Shown here piece by piece: positions 37,301 through 45,254 of a stretch of DNA of 64,000 nucleotides. The translations under genes were made by a program, and so were the position numbers. The notes below the pieces were generated by a model, which was not told the DNA's origin, did no database searches, and saw nothing but the letters and a program-made list of their open reading frames with translations. The stretch lies in assembly GCA_963827855.1 (NCBI GenBank), contig CAWHBY010000002.1:930001-994000 (forward strand), written 5' to 3'. The number at the start of each line of letters is the position of its first letter. The first letter of the stretch is position 1. The stretch is from DTPU01 sp963827855 (GTDB lineage: Bacteria > Planctomycetota > Phycisphaerae > Sedimentisphaerales > Anaerobacaceae).

Positions 37301-37613
37301 CCTCATAGGCCTGATCCACGTCCACCACCTTGAGCACGGCCAGTGCCCTGCTGAGACCGGATGGAGTGCCTGTGATCAGCAGGCCATTGGTCATGGGAAG
37401 ACGGGAGACGGTCGCCAGGTCCAGCTTCGAGAGATGCTGCCGGGCTGCCTCGGGCGAGATAGCCGTGGGTGTGTAGACCTTGTGAGTGACCGCGGTTGAA
37501 AGACCCGTCGATTCTCCGGCTGCCAGTGTGCGGGTCCCCATCAGGGCAGCACATGCCCAGAACGTGAGACTAGCCGTCCAGACGCCGGAACAGGAGAGAC
37601 TCCTCTTCGCCAT
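34362..37613 (-). CDS. gspD: Type II secretion secretin GspD
   Basis: 1083 residues, long for GspD (usually 650-750). After a signal region (TASLTFWACAALMGTRTLAA) come about 250 residues without clear homology. Then an N0-like domain (LPEKLSIEDLLGFVGEYLHL), N1-N3 repeats (VFRLKYVEPSQAQNLLVQMK; LYRIEHVDAQDVRKKLEELN), and the secretin core (RRPQVLIDVTLVEISKTDDF, GRVLAKPKILVNDNEMG, TIILGGMLKLNQTKGGSKVP, ILGDLPLIGAAFRS). Two Ala/Pro/Thr-rich linkers carry a near-identical motif, PGETDxxFRxRQAREA, at roughly residues 255 and 525. ATG 37613 has GGGGTGGG upstream. First large gene of the operon after gspC. Confidence 0.92.
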   Translation of the reverse strand: MAKRSLSCSGVWTASLTFWACAALMGTRTLAAGESTGLSTAVTHKVYTPTAISPEAARQHLSKLDLATVSRLPMTNGLLITGTPSGLSRALAVLKVVDVDQAYEVRLAGAEARLAKLPSSDQVAAALGDVQLGSLDVPPSTPGKTAILLDRFQGQTLVVAPAGKMDQVMALLEGRIIAPSNTQDSQGAGLQKPNLNRIVETASWTKSHIFGAAQPEPNAVTTDAAPKVQPATAAGSDGRITSPSRPTSLQMPGETDQSFRVRQAREAMTPQVPAADPNRPTRATGSNAAASAYSTPEVANADQTLSLNLPEKLSIEDLLGFVGEYLHLDFMYDPTVVTGEVSLKLQGTLRGPIKVSDLYPLLESVLKFRNFAMTRKGNIVTVVKVTDMLDADPKLRTRSGPVELGDGVITRVFRLKYVEPSQAQNLLVQMKLGTADQFPSVAETKTLIVTAYTSTMPRIETLLDLVDQPGEPKQFRSRPLKYTMATLLTEKVKGLAEQLGSIQISVSTSAQPAIRQLPGETDVAFRARQAREAVLQQQRAQASRTATPSPAPDTVYLDADERTNRILMIGRQEQLAIVEKLVDSMDVQQQDLRSIQLYRIEHVDAQDVRKKLEELNVIPQQYSTQTPSRITGMQRTQTATTPGQAQTPQPMIQTTESSGSTGNTALDAPQVVVVEATNALLVNATPEQHKRISEILKYVDSQTLDSAMPFELYPMQNQDPNHMAGVLEKLIKETIKDPKDGKIQEVVRKIEDEITIIADPCTYSLIVHASPRNQEWIGRLVKGLDKRRPQVLIDVTLVEISKTDDFNYDLNLITAAPNLSKASGLVGSNGVISGSLREGNVLQAAAGSLTGFYGDRHINALLNTMQSKKYGRVLAKPKILVNDNEMGQIKTTDTTYVKTQTSVIPSQGSTAIPSSETYQPYDAGITMDITPHISEGDLLQLKINLTRSDFTTAPKASQPPDKSQSDINTIVTVPDKSTIILGGMLKLNQTKGGSKVPILGDLPLIGAAFRSVGNSDIERKLYVFVKAEVIRPADVLAGNDALQRLSDKHRMAFEKHEAEFQREESIPGVKDKPMSPDKVLDAQ

Positions 37614-37957
37614 CGTACCCACCCCGTGTTTCTCAGAACCTTCACTGACCACTCCGGCGAATCCCACGCCGGTGTCGTCCTGCCCGAAAAACGGGCCACC
37701 CTCATCCACGCACAAACTACTTAAGCCAGTATGGTGTGGACTCCGGGGCGTTGCATCCATTCTCTGCCCTGAAGCTCCCTACCATGGTATTTTTGACAGG
37801 CGGAAACCACAAAAGTTCCGGGATGCTCAGGAAAAAGACGCAGTCCTGCTGGGGATCGCCAGACACAGTCCCATAGTACGGACCCAGGCAGCGGAAGCCT
37901 TCTCGGGCTGTAGGAGTACCGGACGAGCCGGCGTCCATCCCTATTGAGGATTGTTCC
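37614..37957. other. Intergenic region between gspC-like and gspD genes
   Basis: 344 bases with no supported gene; open frames here are continuations of shadows. A short direct repeat (CCCTATTGAGG twice, about 37940-37965) straddles the gspC stop. An operon promoter for gspD may lie here, but I see no convincing hexamers. Confidence 0.45.
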
Positions 37958-38926
37958 CTATTGAGGGGTGTTTGGATCCGGCACGACCTGCACGGGCGTC
38001 TGCACAGGCTCGTCGGGTCTGGGCGCCGGCTCAGGCACGGAGTTGGCGTCAGCCTGGCCTGCCCTGACGGCCTGCAAACGGGCAACCAGGGCCTCCATGG
38101 TCTGCTGCTTCAGCTTCTCTTTGTCCGGCGGAAGGGCATTGTCGTTGGCGTCGGTCCGGAGGTTGCGGAGTCTATCCGCGAGCGTCTCCAGATCCCGCGT
38201 GTTCTGCTCTGCATTGGGCGGTCGAGGAATGGGGCTGGCAGCGCTCGCGGGCATCGGCCTGCGGGCCACCCTGGCCCTGCTGGGGGCACCCGGCGGAGCA
38301 CCGGCCGGCGCCTGGGCTGGAGGGACATCTGTCACCTTGACCGCTGCGGGCGCCACAGTCGCCCTGGGCTCACCGGTGTCCAACAGACTGATCCGGGCCG
38401 CCCTCTCTTCAACCAGGATCTCCTGATTCTGCTGGCCATCTCCGTAGACGATGGCCCCATCCTTGATAGACTGGATGGTCCAGCCTTCTCTTTCAATGGA
38501 CTGCCCTACCCTGACCCAGGACCGCTTCTGATCCACAGTCGGCATCTCGATATAGGCCCGCGACAGGCTGGAGTCGCCTGCGCTGAAACTCGTCGCCAGA
38601 AGCTTGAACTTGCCGGACACGCGAGGCATTGCGGACCGTGCGTTCTGCGGCCCGGTCTTGTTCGCGGCCCCATCTGCGGGCTGACTGGGCGGAGGATTGA
38701 TCATCCTCGCAAAACCCTTGGCCACCTCATCCAGTCGCGACGAAGAGGCCATGCCGGTGGACGTGGTCTTGTCTTTGTTGCGCAGGTACTGCTCGACGAC
38801 GGAGGGAGACTTGAGGAGCCTCTGCAGCTCCGGGTCAGTCTTGACGCCGACCGTGGAGAAGACCGCCAGCAGTCCTACGGCCAGAACACCAGCCACTATG
38901 CTCGTTATGCGCAAAGTCCTAATCAT
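37958..38926 (-). CDS. Type II secretion GspC-like inner-membrane protein
   Basis: 322 residues: one N-terminal membrane helix (ITSIVAGVLAVGLLAVFSTV), a linker, then an HR-like domain (FKLLATSFSAGDSSLSRAYI; VRVGQSIEREGWTIQSIKDG) matching GspC/PilP proteins that couple the platform to GspD. After it comes a Pro/Ala-rich tail with a helical piece (DLETLADRLRNLRTDANDN) instead of a PDZ domain. ATG 38926 is chosen since AGGTGG lies six bases upstream. It lies upstream of gspD on the same strand. Confidence 0.78.
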   Translation of the reverse strand: MIRTLRITSIVAGVLAVGLLAVFSTVGVKTDPELQRLLKSPSVVEQYLRNKDKTTSTGMASSSRLDEVAKGFARMINPPPSQPADGAANKTGPQNARSAMPRVSGKFKLLATSFSAGDSSLSRAYIEMPTVDQKRSWVRVGQSIEREGWTIQSIKDGAIVYGDGQQNQEILVEERAARISLLDTGEPRATVAPAAVKVTDVPPAQAPAGAPPGAPSRARVARRPMPASAASPIPRPPNAEQNTRDLETLADRLRNLRTDANDNALPPDKEKLKQQTMEALVARLQAVRAGQADANSVPEPAPRPDEPVQTPVQVVPDPNTPQ

Positions 38927-38948
38927 GCCCATCCACCTAGAGTCTTTA

Positions 38949-40319
38949 CTAGGGTTGGACAAGGGCGGGCCTCCGCAGTTCCTTCCAGTGACGCATTTTT
39001 TCCAGAAATTCCTTTTCATGCCCGGCGTACTGGCCGCTGTGTTCAGGATTGTGGCAACTGAGGCAACTGAGCCTGGGACCGCAAGTCACTGCCTTTCCAC
39101 CGGTTCTGACGTGCTCAGCCCCGGGTCCATGGCAGGTCTCGCACCCCACCCCTGTCAGCTCAGGCGTCTGGCGGGCTGAGACGAAACCCTCCTCGTAATC
39201 GAGCCCCACCACGTGGCAGATCACGCACTCGGGGTCCAGGTGAGATCCTGCCTTCTCCAGGGTGGCATACGCCTGGCTGTGCCTCTGGCTGCTGGCCTTG
39301 CCGTACTCGTAGGGGTGGCATCGCGAGCAGGACGGCGAGCCCACGTAGGTCAGACCTCCAGCCAGAGGGACCTTGGCTCGCTGGCCTAGCAGACCACTTT
39401 CCGCCACGATCTGCTGATAGTCCTTGTACAGGGCCATCAGGTCTCCGTCGGTGGGGAGGTCTTGAGAGACGGCATGCACGGAGAACCTCACCTTCGATGC
39501 TCCCTGGCCGCCGGCCGCGGCGACCTGAAGCCGGACCGCGTGCCTTCCATACCGGCCGATGGAGAACACCAGCGGATTCGCGTTCGGGTCGCTCCGGAGC
39601 CGCGGTTCGTCTGAATCCGCCGCATAGATGATGCACGTGGCACGAGATAGACCGGCGCTGAGGAGCTCAGCCGGTGGCCCTTCCGACGTATCGACGACGT
39701 AGACGTCCACGTCGCCGGGTCCCTCGGGCTCGCCTGCCGTCGGGCCCGCGAGTTGAGTGACAAGCCCCTGTGGATCAACGGCCCGCACGCGGACCGACAA
39801 CGGCTGCCCGGCCACGTCAAAAGATCTCTCGAAAGTCTTGGGAAGGCCAACCGCTACAGGTGACCCCTCCGGCGCAATCACGCCGCCTGCCGCAGTCATC
39901 TCAGCAGTAAGGCCCAACGCCTCGGCAACCTGGACGTCCTTGGCCGCCAGGCAGACCACGTCATAGTCCAGAAGCTGAAAGGCCCTCACCAGGATCCGGG
40001 CCTTGATCAGGTCTTGTTCCTGCTCCTGCTTGATCCAGCCTCCAGTATCGAGGAGCAAGCGATGGGAAAAGGGGTCGCTGTGCAGAAGGGCTGCTCGCCT
40101 TTCCAGCCCGCCCAACTGGCCGCCCGAGCAGCCGCAGGGCCTGAGAGACCCCAGCGTACAGCCCGTGATCCATATGGAGACGGAGTCGTTTCCACCCTGG
40201 TTCGCTGTTGCACTGGTCTGGCCCCAGGCTGCCCAGGCGAGTCCACCTGCAGCCAACACGACGGCTGCGGCTGCAATCCGTCTCACTGTCCGCGAGTCAA
40301 TGGCCTGCACGTGCTCCAT
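38949..40319 (-). CDS. Exported tetrahaem cytochrome c with metallophosphatase-like N-terminal half
   Basis: 456 residues. A signal or anchor segment (RIAAAAVVLAAGGLAWAAWG) is followed by TGCTLGSLRPCGCSGGQLGG, a pattern seen in UshA-like proteins fused to haem domains. The C-terminal 130 residues hold four CxxCH haem sites: CSRCH, CVICH, CETCH, CLSCH. Spacing and GVGCETCHGPGAEH resemble cytochrome c554-type proteins. Probably a periplasmic electron-transfer or sulfur/nitrogen-cycle protein; substrate unknown. It follows a DUF1573 gene by 16 bases, and gspC follows 22 bases later, so all may be co-transcribed. Confidence 0.85.
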   Translation of the reverse strand: MEHVQAIDSRTVRRIAAAAVVLAAGGLAWAAWGQTSATANQGGNDSVSIWITGCTLGSLRPCGCSGGQLGGLERRAALLHSDPFSHRLLLDTGGWIKQEQEQDLIKARILVRAFQLLDYDVVCLAAKDVQVAEALGLTAEMTAAGGVIAPEGSPVAVGLPKTFERSFDVAGQPLSVRVRAVDPQGLVTQLAGPTAGEPEGPGDVDVYVVDTSEGPPAELLSAGLSRATCIIYAADSDEPRLRSDPNANPLVFSIGRYGRHAVRLQVAAAGGQGASKVRFSVHAVSQDLPTDGDLMALYKDYQQIVAESGLLGQRAKVPLAGGLTYVGSPSCSRCHPYEYGKASSQRHSQAYATLEKAGSHLDPECVICHVVGLDYEEGFVSARQTPELTGVGCETCHGPGAEHVRTGGKAVTCGPRLSCLSCHNPEHSGQYAGHEKEFLEKMRHWKELRRPALVQP

Positions 40320-40335
40320 CTCACCTGGGGAACCG

Positions 40336-41457
40336 TCACTGTGCTGCTGGTGCCGGGGGCGCCGATGATCTTGCTGCGGAGAACACCTTGGCGGCATAGA
40401 AGAGCCGGATGACCACCTTCATGTCCTCGCCGTCCTTGGGTTTGACGTGTAGTTCGTCAGAGAAGGACCGCTCCCCTTCGTTGGGGACAGGAGGAGTGAT
40501 GCCCAAGGTCAGTTGGTACCCGTCCTTGATCTTGTCGGTGGCAGCCACGGCGACGGACTGGCCCTCGCTCTTGACCGAATCGATCGCGAAGTCGGCCTGC
40601 GCGCTATCGCTCGCGTAGTTGTCCAGGATCGTGACCTTCCGCGTCTCCTTCTTGCCGGGCTCCACGTTGAAGATGATGATCTGGGCGGGGATGACCGAGT
40701 AGTTCGGCAACAGGTCAAAGGCCACAGGAACGATCTCGTAGTCGGGACGGTTCAACCGGATCTGCAGCGTGCCCTTGGGGAATGGCATGCCCGCGAGCTT
40801 GTCCTTGTCGACCTTGGTCTTGAGCACGAACTCCGTGGCCTGGGCGTTGGGATCATACTCCAGCGTGATGCAGTCCGCAGTGCACAGGTGTCCCTTCACG
40901 GAGAAGGGCTTGCCGTCCAAGGCCGTGAGCGTGATGGTGCCAGCGCCGAGGTTCTCCTTGTTCAGGAACAGCTTCAATTGGATGGGCTTCCACACCAGCC
41001 GCTGCACCATCTTCCCCAGGATGGTGAGCTTGATCGAGGGGTTGGCCTTGTCATTGCAGTGTACGGTCAGTTCCTTCTTGAAAGTCCCCGGCTCCCAACC
41101 CGTGCTGTACTCAACGGTCAACACACCGGTCTCACCCGGCTGCAGCTTGGGTTTGTCGATCTGTACGTTGGCGCCGCAGCACTTGACCACATCGGGGATC
41201 TCCAGCACAGCATCGCCCGTGTTGGTGAATTTGAACGTACCGGTGCCCTTCGAATTCGTGGAGACCTCGCCCATGTCGAACTCGGTCTTGTCGAAGGCGA
41301 TCTTGGGTCCTTTGCCCTGGAGGGCGTCTGTCTGTGAAGCACCAGAGGATACCTGATTGGGTCCCGCAGGTGCCTGGTTCGGATCAGCCCCTGCTGCAAC
41401 CACGCTGAACAGGGCGATCACTGGGCCCATCACCATGGATATGCTCAATCTTGACAC
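40336..41457 (-). CDS. Secreted DUF1573 domain protein
   Basis: About 373 residues. The signal peptide (SRLSISMVMGPVIALFSVVA, then AG) is followed by a DUF1573 Ig-like domain (FDMGEVSTNSKGTGTFKFTN, then the Cys-Cys pair VVKCCGANVQ, and PGETGVLTVEYSTG). A second sandwich follows. I chose GTG 41457 because GGAGGT lies five or six bases upstream and the signal peptide then begins normally; ATG 41499 (GGAG at six bases) is the alternative. DUF1573 proteins often adjoin exported cytochromes in planctomycetes and Bacteroidetes. Role unknown. Confidence 0.85.
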   Translation of the reverse strand: MSRLSISMVMGPVIALFSVVAAGADPNQAPAGPNQVSSGASQTDALQGKGPKIAFDKTEFDMGEVSTNSKGTGTFKFTNTGDAVLEIPDVVKCCGANVQIDKPKLQPGETGVLTVEYSTGWEPGTFKKELTVHCNDKANPSIKLTILGKMVQRLVWKPIQLKLFLNKENLGAGTITLTALDGKPFSVKGHLCTADCITLEYDPNAQATEFVLKTKVDKDKLAGMPFPKGTLQIRLNRPDYEIVPVAFDLLPNYSVIPAQIIIFNVEPGKKETRKVTILDNYASDSAQADFAIDSVKSEGQSVAVAATDKIKDGYQLTLGITPPVPNEGERSFSDELHVKPKDGEDMKVVIRLFYAAKVFSAARSSAPPAPAAQ

Positions 41458-41553
41458 GCCTGACCTCCGCTTACATATCCCGAAACAATGCCTCTTCATA
41501 TGGCGCTCCGTGGTCACACAACGTCTTATATATCGGAAGCTTATGGATCACGT

Positions 41554-41581
41554 ATTCTATCAATTCGCAGGGCCCATGCAA
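41554..41581 (-). promoter_or_regulatory. Promoter of the DUF1573-cytochrome operon
   Basis: On the minus strand: TTGCAT (41576-41581), a 16-base spacer, TAGAAT (41554-41559). Confidence 0.6.
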
Positions 41582-41678
41582 TTTTTTTCCATTTCCGGCA
41601 AACCTGAGATCGACAGTCGATGTTACCCCATTTAACTCCTCACGACAAAACAGTCCATCAAGAACGGCCGAAGATTCA

Positions 41679-41708
41679 TTGACAACAGCGCGATGGTCAA
41701 AGTAGACT
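41679..41708 (+). promoter_or_regulatory. Promoter of rpsU
   Basis: TTGACA (41679-41684), 18-base spacer, TAGACT (41703-41708), 60 bases before the rpsU ATG. Confidence 0.55.
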
Positions 41709-41767
41709 ATTGTTTCTTTGTACGTTGCATCAGGTGGCTCTGTTTACTTTGAAAGGGGTATATCGGG

Positions 41768-41944
41768 ATGCTGAAGGTCAAGGCCCGGACGGGCGAATCG
41801 GTCCAGCAGATGATCCGGCGTTTCAAGAAGCTCTGCGAAAAGGAAGGCCTGATCCGAGACATGAAGCGGATCTCCTACTTTGAGAAGCCCTCCGAGAAGA
41901 ATCGCAGGCGGATACGCAAAACCCAACGCACGGGCCCTCGCTAG
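41768..41944 (+). CDS. rpsU: Small-subunit ribosomal protein bS21
   Basis: 58 residues, highly basic: MLKVKARTGESVQQMIRRFK, KLCEKEGLIRDMKRISYFEK, PSEKNRRRIRKTQ. This is the bS21 pattern, including the R-K-rich C-terminal helix. AAAGGGG lies upstream of the ATG. It has its own promoter and is divergent from the DUF1573 operon. Confidence 0.93.
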   Translation: MLKVKARTGESVQQMIRRFKKLCEKEGLIRDMKRISYFEKPSEKNRRRIRKTQRTGPR

Positions 41945-42118
41945 GCGACGTCCTCCACATCAGATCTCGACAAGAGCTGCCTCTTCCGAACTCCCGCGTG
42001 ATTCCTTTGCGCATATGCCGGCAGTCGTCGGCTGCCTTGGGTGCGCCTAGGTTCTGCCTCCACTGTGGCGCAGGGCTGCGTACCAGTGTCGGCTGTCAGT
42101 GAGGCATCCTCGTCGCCC

Positions 42119-43423
42119 CTACTGGCCGCGTAGGCTATAGCAGTACAGCACGTCCGCATGGCGAATGAAGAGCCTTCCACCAGAGACCACGGGGTACGCC
42201 CACGCAGTGCCGGTTGCCGTAGGTCTGGCAGGCAGCTTGAACGTGCCCTGTAGGCTGTACTTCTCGGGACTGGCCTCCACCCAGGCGACGGTCCCATCCT
42301 CCCACAGGAAGACCAGATGACCATCCGCACACGTGACGCAGCCTGAGCCCTTTCCGACCTGGTCTGCATGCCACATCACCTTGCCCGTGCGGAAGTCCAG
42401 GCAGGTCGGCTCGCCCTTGTTGTGATTGCGGCCGCCATAGATGCAGTCACCCACCTTGACGAATCCGCCATGATGGTTCTGGAAGGTAGCCTTGTCCAGC
42501 CAATAGACCTCCTCGGCCTTGACGCCGCCCGGGCCATCCGCGGTCAGCTTGAGCAGGGCCGCGCCAGTGTCATATCCGGTGGAGGCAAAGACAAAGTCGC
42601 CGTCGACTACGGGCGTGGAGATGTTCGCGACCCCATTGGCAACCCGGTTGTAGCCCCACAGGAACCGGCCGTCTGCTGCTGCGACGCCGATAACGCCTTC
42701 GTTGGTCAGTTGGACGTACTGCTTGATGCCTGCGCCTTGGCTGATCACGATGGAGGAGTACCCCGCCTCCTTCTTGCCCCTGTTACCGATGTCGGGCATC
42801 GAGCATCGCCAGATCACCTCTCCCGTCTTCTTGTCCAGTGCTGCGAGGGCCACTTTGTGTCCGCCGGGCGTGCAGAGCAATCTGTCGCCGTCGATCAGAG
42901 GCGACTCACTGAACTTCCAGCCCGGGTTGGCAGCCCCACCGAGGTCGGTCAGGAGGTTCTTCTTCCACACCGGTTTGCCTGCATCCGCTGTCACGCAGAC
43001 CAGGTCACCGCTGGTGCCTATTGCGTAGACCAGGCTGCCATCCACGGTGGGCGTGCACCGGGGACCATCCGGATGCGCAGGTCCAACCTTCGCAGTCCAC
43101 GCCACCTTCCTCGATGTCAAGTCGATCGCGATGACGAATTGGGCCTTTCCTCCAGCCGCCTTGTCCTCCAGATCGCCCATCGTATAGAGCCTGTCGCCGA
43201 CAATGCTCACGGTCGAGAACCCAGTACCCAGGCCGGTCATGTCCCACGCCAACGAGGGTCCTGCGTCAGGCCAGGTCTTCAGCAGGCCGGTCTCGCTCGA
43301 GATCCCGTCCCTGTTGGAGCCCCGCCATTGAGGCCAGTCTGCAGCCTGGACCACCCCTGCCAGGACCATCAACGTCACCGGCAACCCGATCCGACTCCTC
43401 CTCTGCCAACTGCCCTGCTGCAT
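42119..43423 (-). CDS. Secreted PQQ-like beta-propeller protein
   Basis: 434 residues with a signal peptide (RIGLPVTLMVLAGVVQAADW) and an eight-bladed propeller of PQQ-like repeats (PVWKKNLLTDLGG; ALDKKTGEVIWRCSMPDIG; CLDFRTGKVMWHADQVGKG). The opening WPQWRGSNRDGISSETGLLK is the hallmark of planctomycete 'outer-membrane assembly/pyrrolo-quinoline' proteins. No catalytic residues of quinoprotein dehydrogenases are seen. AAAGGGGG precedes ATG 43423. Paralogue of the adjacent gene (35-base gap), probably an ancient tandem duplication. Confidence 0.88.
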   Translation of the reverse strand: MQQGSWQRRSRIGLPVTLMVLAGVVQAADWPQWRGSNRDGISSETGLLKTWPDAGPSLAWDMTGLGTGFSTVSIVGDRLYTMGDLEDKAAGGKAQFVIAIDLTSRKVAWTAKVGPAHPDGPRCTPTVDGSLVYAIGTSGDLVCVTADAGKPVWKKNLLTDLGGAANPGWKFSESPLIDGDRLLCTPGGHKVALAALDKKTGEVIWRCSMPDIGNRGKKEAGYSSIVISQGAGIKQYVQLTNEGVIGVAAADGRFLWGYNRVANGVANISTPVVDGDFVFASTGYDTGAALLKLTADGPGGVKAEEVYWLDKATFQNHHGGFVKVGDCIYGGRNHNKGEPTCLDFRTGKVMWHADQVGKGSGCVTCADGHLVFLWEDGTVAWVEASPEKYSLQGTFKLPARPTATGTAWAYPVVSGGRLFIRHADVLYCYSLRGQ

Positions 43424-43458
43424 GACAAAGCCCCCTTTCAACGAATGGACTCGAGAAT

Positions 43459-44694
43459 CTAGCCCGCCTTCCGCAGATCCACACAGACCATGTCGCCTGC
43501 CGCGGTTCGCGCGTAGAGCAGGCCATTGGCCAGCACCGGCACGGTCCAGCACTTGCCCTTGACGATCTGGCTGGAGGCCAGTTCCTGGAACTTGTCTGGC
43601 GAGGCCTTGGCGATGATCAGCTTGCCGGACTCGCTCAGGATGATCAGCTTGCCGTCCGCCATCATGACCGTCCCGGTCCCCATCTCGCCCTGCGACCACT
43701 TCACCTGTCCGGTCTTGAAGTCCATGCACACCAGCTTGCCGCTGCCCCCGACCTGGCCGTCGAATCCATACAGGCAGCCCTGCCAGAGCACGCAGGTGGC
43801 CATCATGTTCTTCATGGCCTTGGAGTTGTAGGTCTCCGTGACTGTGCTGCCTGAGACCTTCAGCAGTGCGCAGCCGTGACCATAGCCCGAGGAAATGAAC
43901 ACGGTATTGGCGTCAGTCACGATGGGATCTGCCGCATGCACCGCGGGGTCGGTCTTCCAGGGGTGCTCCCACAAGACCTTGCCCGTCCCTGCCACCAGGC
44001 CGTAGACCTTGTCCTCGCCGAACAGGACCACACACTTCTGGCCCCCGTTGACGTATGGCACTGCCGTGGCATAGCCCGGGGCGTCCTTTCCGTTCAGCCA
44101 GGCCACGGACCCGTCTGCCTTCTTGAGGGCCAGGCCGGAGGTCCCTGCATTGAGCAGGACCAGATCATCGACAATGAGCGGCGAGCTGGCAAAGTACCAC
44201 TCGGGGAACCTCAGATCCAGCTCCTTGGAGACGTTTTTATGCCAGACGACCTCGCCCGTCTGTGTCTTCAATCGCAGGACGTCGCCGTTCTTGCTGAAGA
44301 CGTAGACGCTGTCGCCCTCGACCGTGGGGGTGGCACTGGTCCCGCCATCGTAGTACTTGGGATAGAGGGGACAGGAATAGGACCGACGCCAGAGCTCCTT
44401 GCCCGTGGTCGCATCAAAGCAGTAGACGATGTCGTTGTCTTTGACGTTGCCGGTGGTGTACACACGGCCCTGGGTGACTGCCACGGACGAGAATCCGATC
44501 CCTAAGGAGGCCTTCCAGATCACCGCAGGACTCTCAGTCCACGTGGATCGCCACGATGTCTCCTGGGATATCCCGTTGTAGTCCGGCCCTCGATAGTGGG
44601 GCCAGTCACCGGCCGAGGCCGCCGCTGCCAAAACGATCGCTGCGCCCATCGCTCCCGCAAGGACCCTGCCTTGCCATGTGCCTTGATACGACAT
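43459..44694 (-). CDS. Secreted PQQ-like beta-propeller protein (paralogue)
   Basis: 411 residues with a signal peptide (LAGAMGAAIVLAAAASAGDW). The start WPHYRGPDYNGISQETSWRS parallels its neighbour. Propeller blades include CFDATTGKELWRRSYS, RLKTQTGEVVWHKNVSKELD and CMDFKTGQVKWSQGEMGTGT. Periplasmic or outer-membrane location expected; the function of this family is unknown. AAAGGGA lies upstream of the ATG. First gene of the pair. Confidence 0.88.
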   Translation of the reverse strand: MSYQGTWQGRVLAGAMGAAIVLAAAASAGDWPHYRGPDYNGISQETSWRSTWTESPAVIWKASLGIGFSSVAVTQGRVYTTGNVKDNDIVYCFDATTGKELWRRSYSCPLYPKYYDGGTSATPTVEGDSVYVFSKNGDVLRLKTQTGEVVWHKNVSKELDLRFPEWYFASSPLIVDDLVLLNAGTSGLALKKADGSVAWLNGKDAPGYATAVPYVNGGQKCVVLFGEDKVYGLVAGTGKVLWEHPWKTDPAVHAADPIVTDANTVFISSGYGHGCALLKVSGSTVTETYNSKAMKNMMATCVLWQGCLYGFDGQVGGSGKLVCMDFKTGQVKWSQGEMGTGTVMMADGKLIILSESGKLIIAKASPDKFQELASSQIVKGKCWTVPVLANGLLYARTAAGDMVCVDLRKAG

Positions 44695-44842
44695 TCACAT
44701 CCCTTTCAAACCATTGTGATTCTGGTGGAGGACTCAGCAGGCCTGGCGTGCCACAGGAATCGCCGCCCAACAGCCCATAAGCCTAGTGCCACTGTATACT
44801 TTCTGTCAACCCCTATGTTCGCGCCCAAAAAACACATTCAGC

Positions 44843-45022
44843 AGAGACTCTCTCGAAATCTGTTTCGTGACGAGATCGAGCGAAAAGCCCGGGGACAAGG
44901 CGGCAGGCGCAGAAGGCCCGGAGGCGTACCCGCTGAGGTACGTCGAGGACCTTCTTCGCCGACAACGCAGACCCAGGGCTTCGCAGCCGATCGCAGTAGA
45001 AAGGGATTTTGAGATAGTCTCT
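44843..45022. mobile_element. MITE-like element, copy A (180 bp)
   Basis: Ends are imperfect inverted repeats of about 22 bases (AGAGACTCTCTCGAAATC at the left; the right end reads outward as AGAGACTATCTCAAAATC). The whole element matches, in inverted orientation, 54113-54290. An inner hairpin (CGTACC/GGTACG) differs from the other copy's (CGTGC/GCACG) by a compensated base pair. No transposase and no clear target duplication. It lies upstream of the GPH transporter gene. Confidence 0.85.
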
Positions 45023-45199
45023 GGGGATTCCCGCTTGAACTTCCCCCCGCTGCCACGTACACTGCCGGCCGGCAGTAGACACAGGTCTTGAGGCCTGTGC
45101 CCGCATCGGGATCACAGCCGAACGTGGACGTCTGAAACGGCAGGCTCGCCGCGCAGGCAGCCGAGCCGGAACGGTAGTTGAATCGCTGGTAAGGACCTG

Positions 45200-45233
45200 T
45201 CAAGGAATAGGGTATGCATACTTCATTCCTTGA
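45200..45233. promoter_or_regulatory. Long palindrome upstream of the sugar transporter gene
   Basis: TCAAGGAAT (45200-45208) and ATTCCTTGA (45225-45233) flank an inner palindrome GTATGCATAC, giving extended dyad symmetry 20-55 bases before the transporter ATG. It could be an operator for a sugar-responsive repressor or a 5' leader hairpin. Confidence 0.5.
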
Positions 45234-45254
45234 TGGGCCCTAAGGGGAGACTCT

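Noticed and set aside
44596..45012. 138-codon plus-strand frame upstream of the GPH gene
   Set aside because: Half lies opposite a PQQ-propeller gene and half inside the MITE-like element; the reading frame is not conserved in the second copy.
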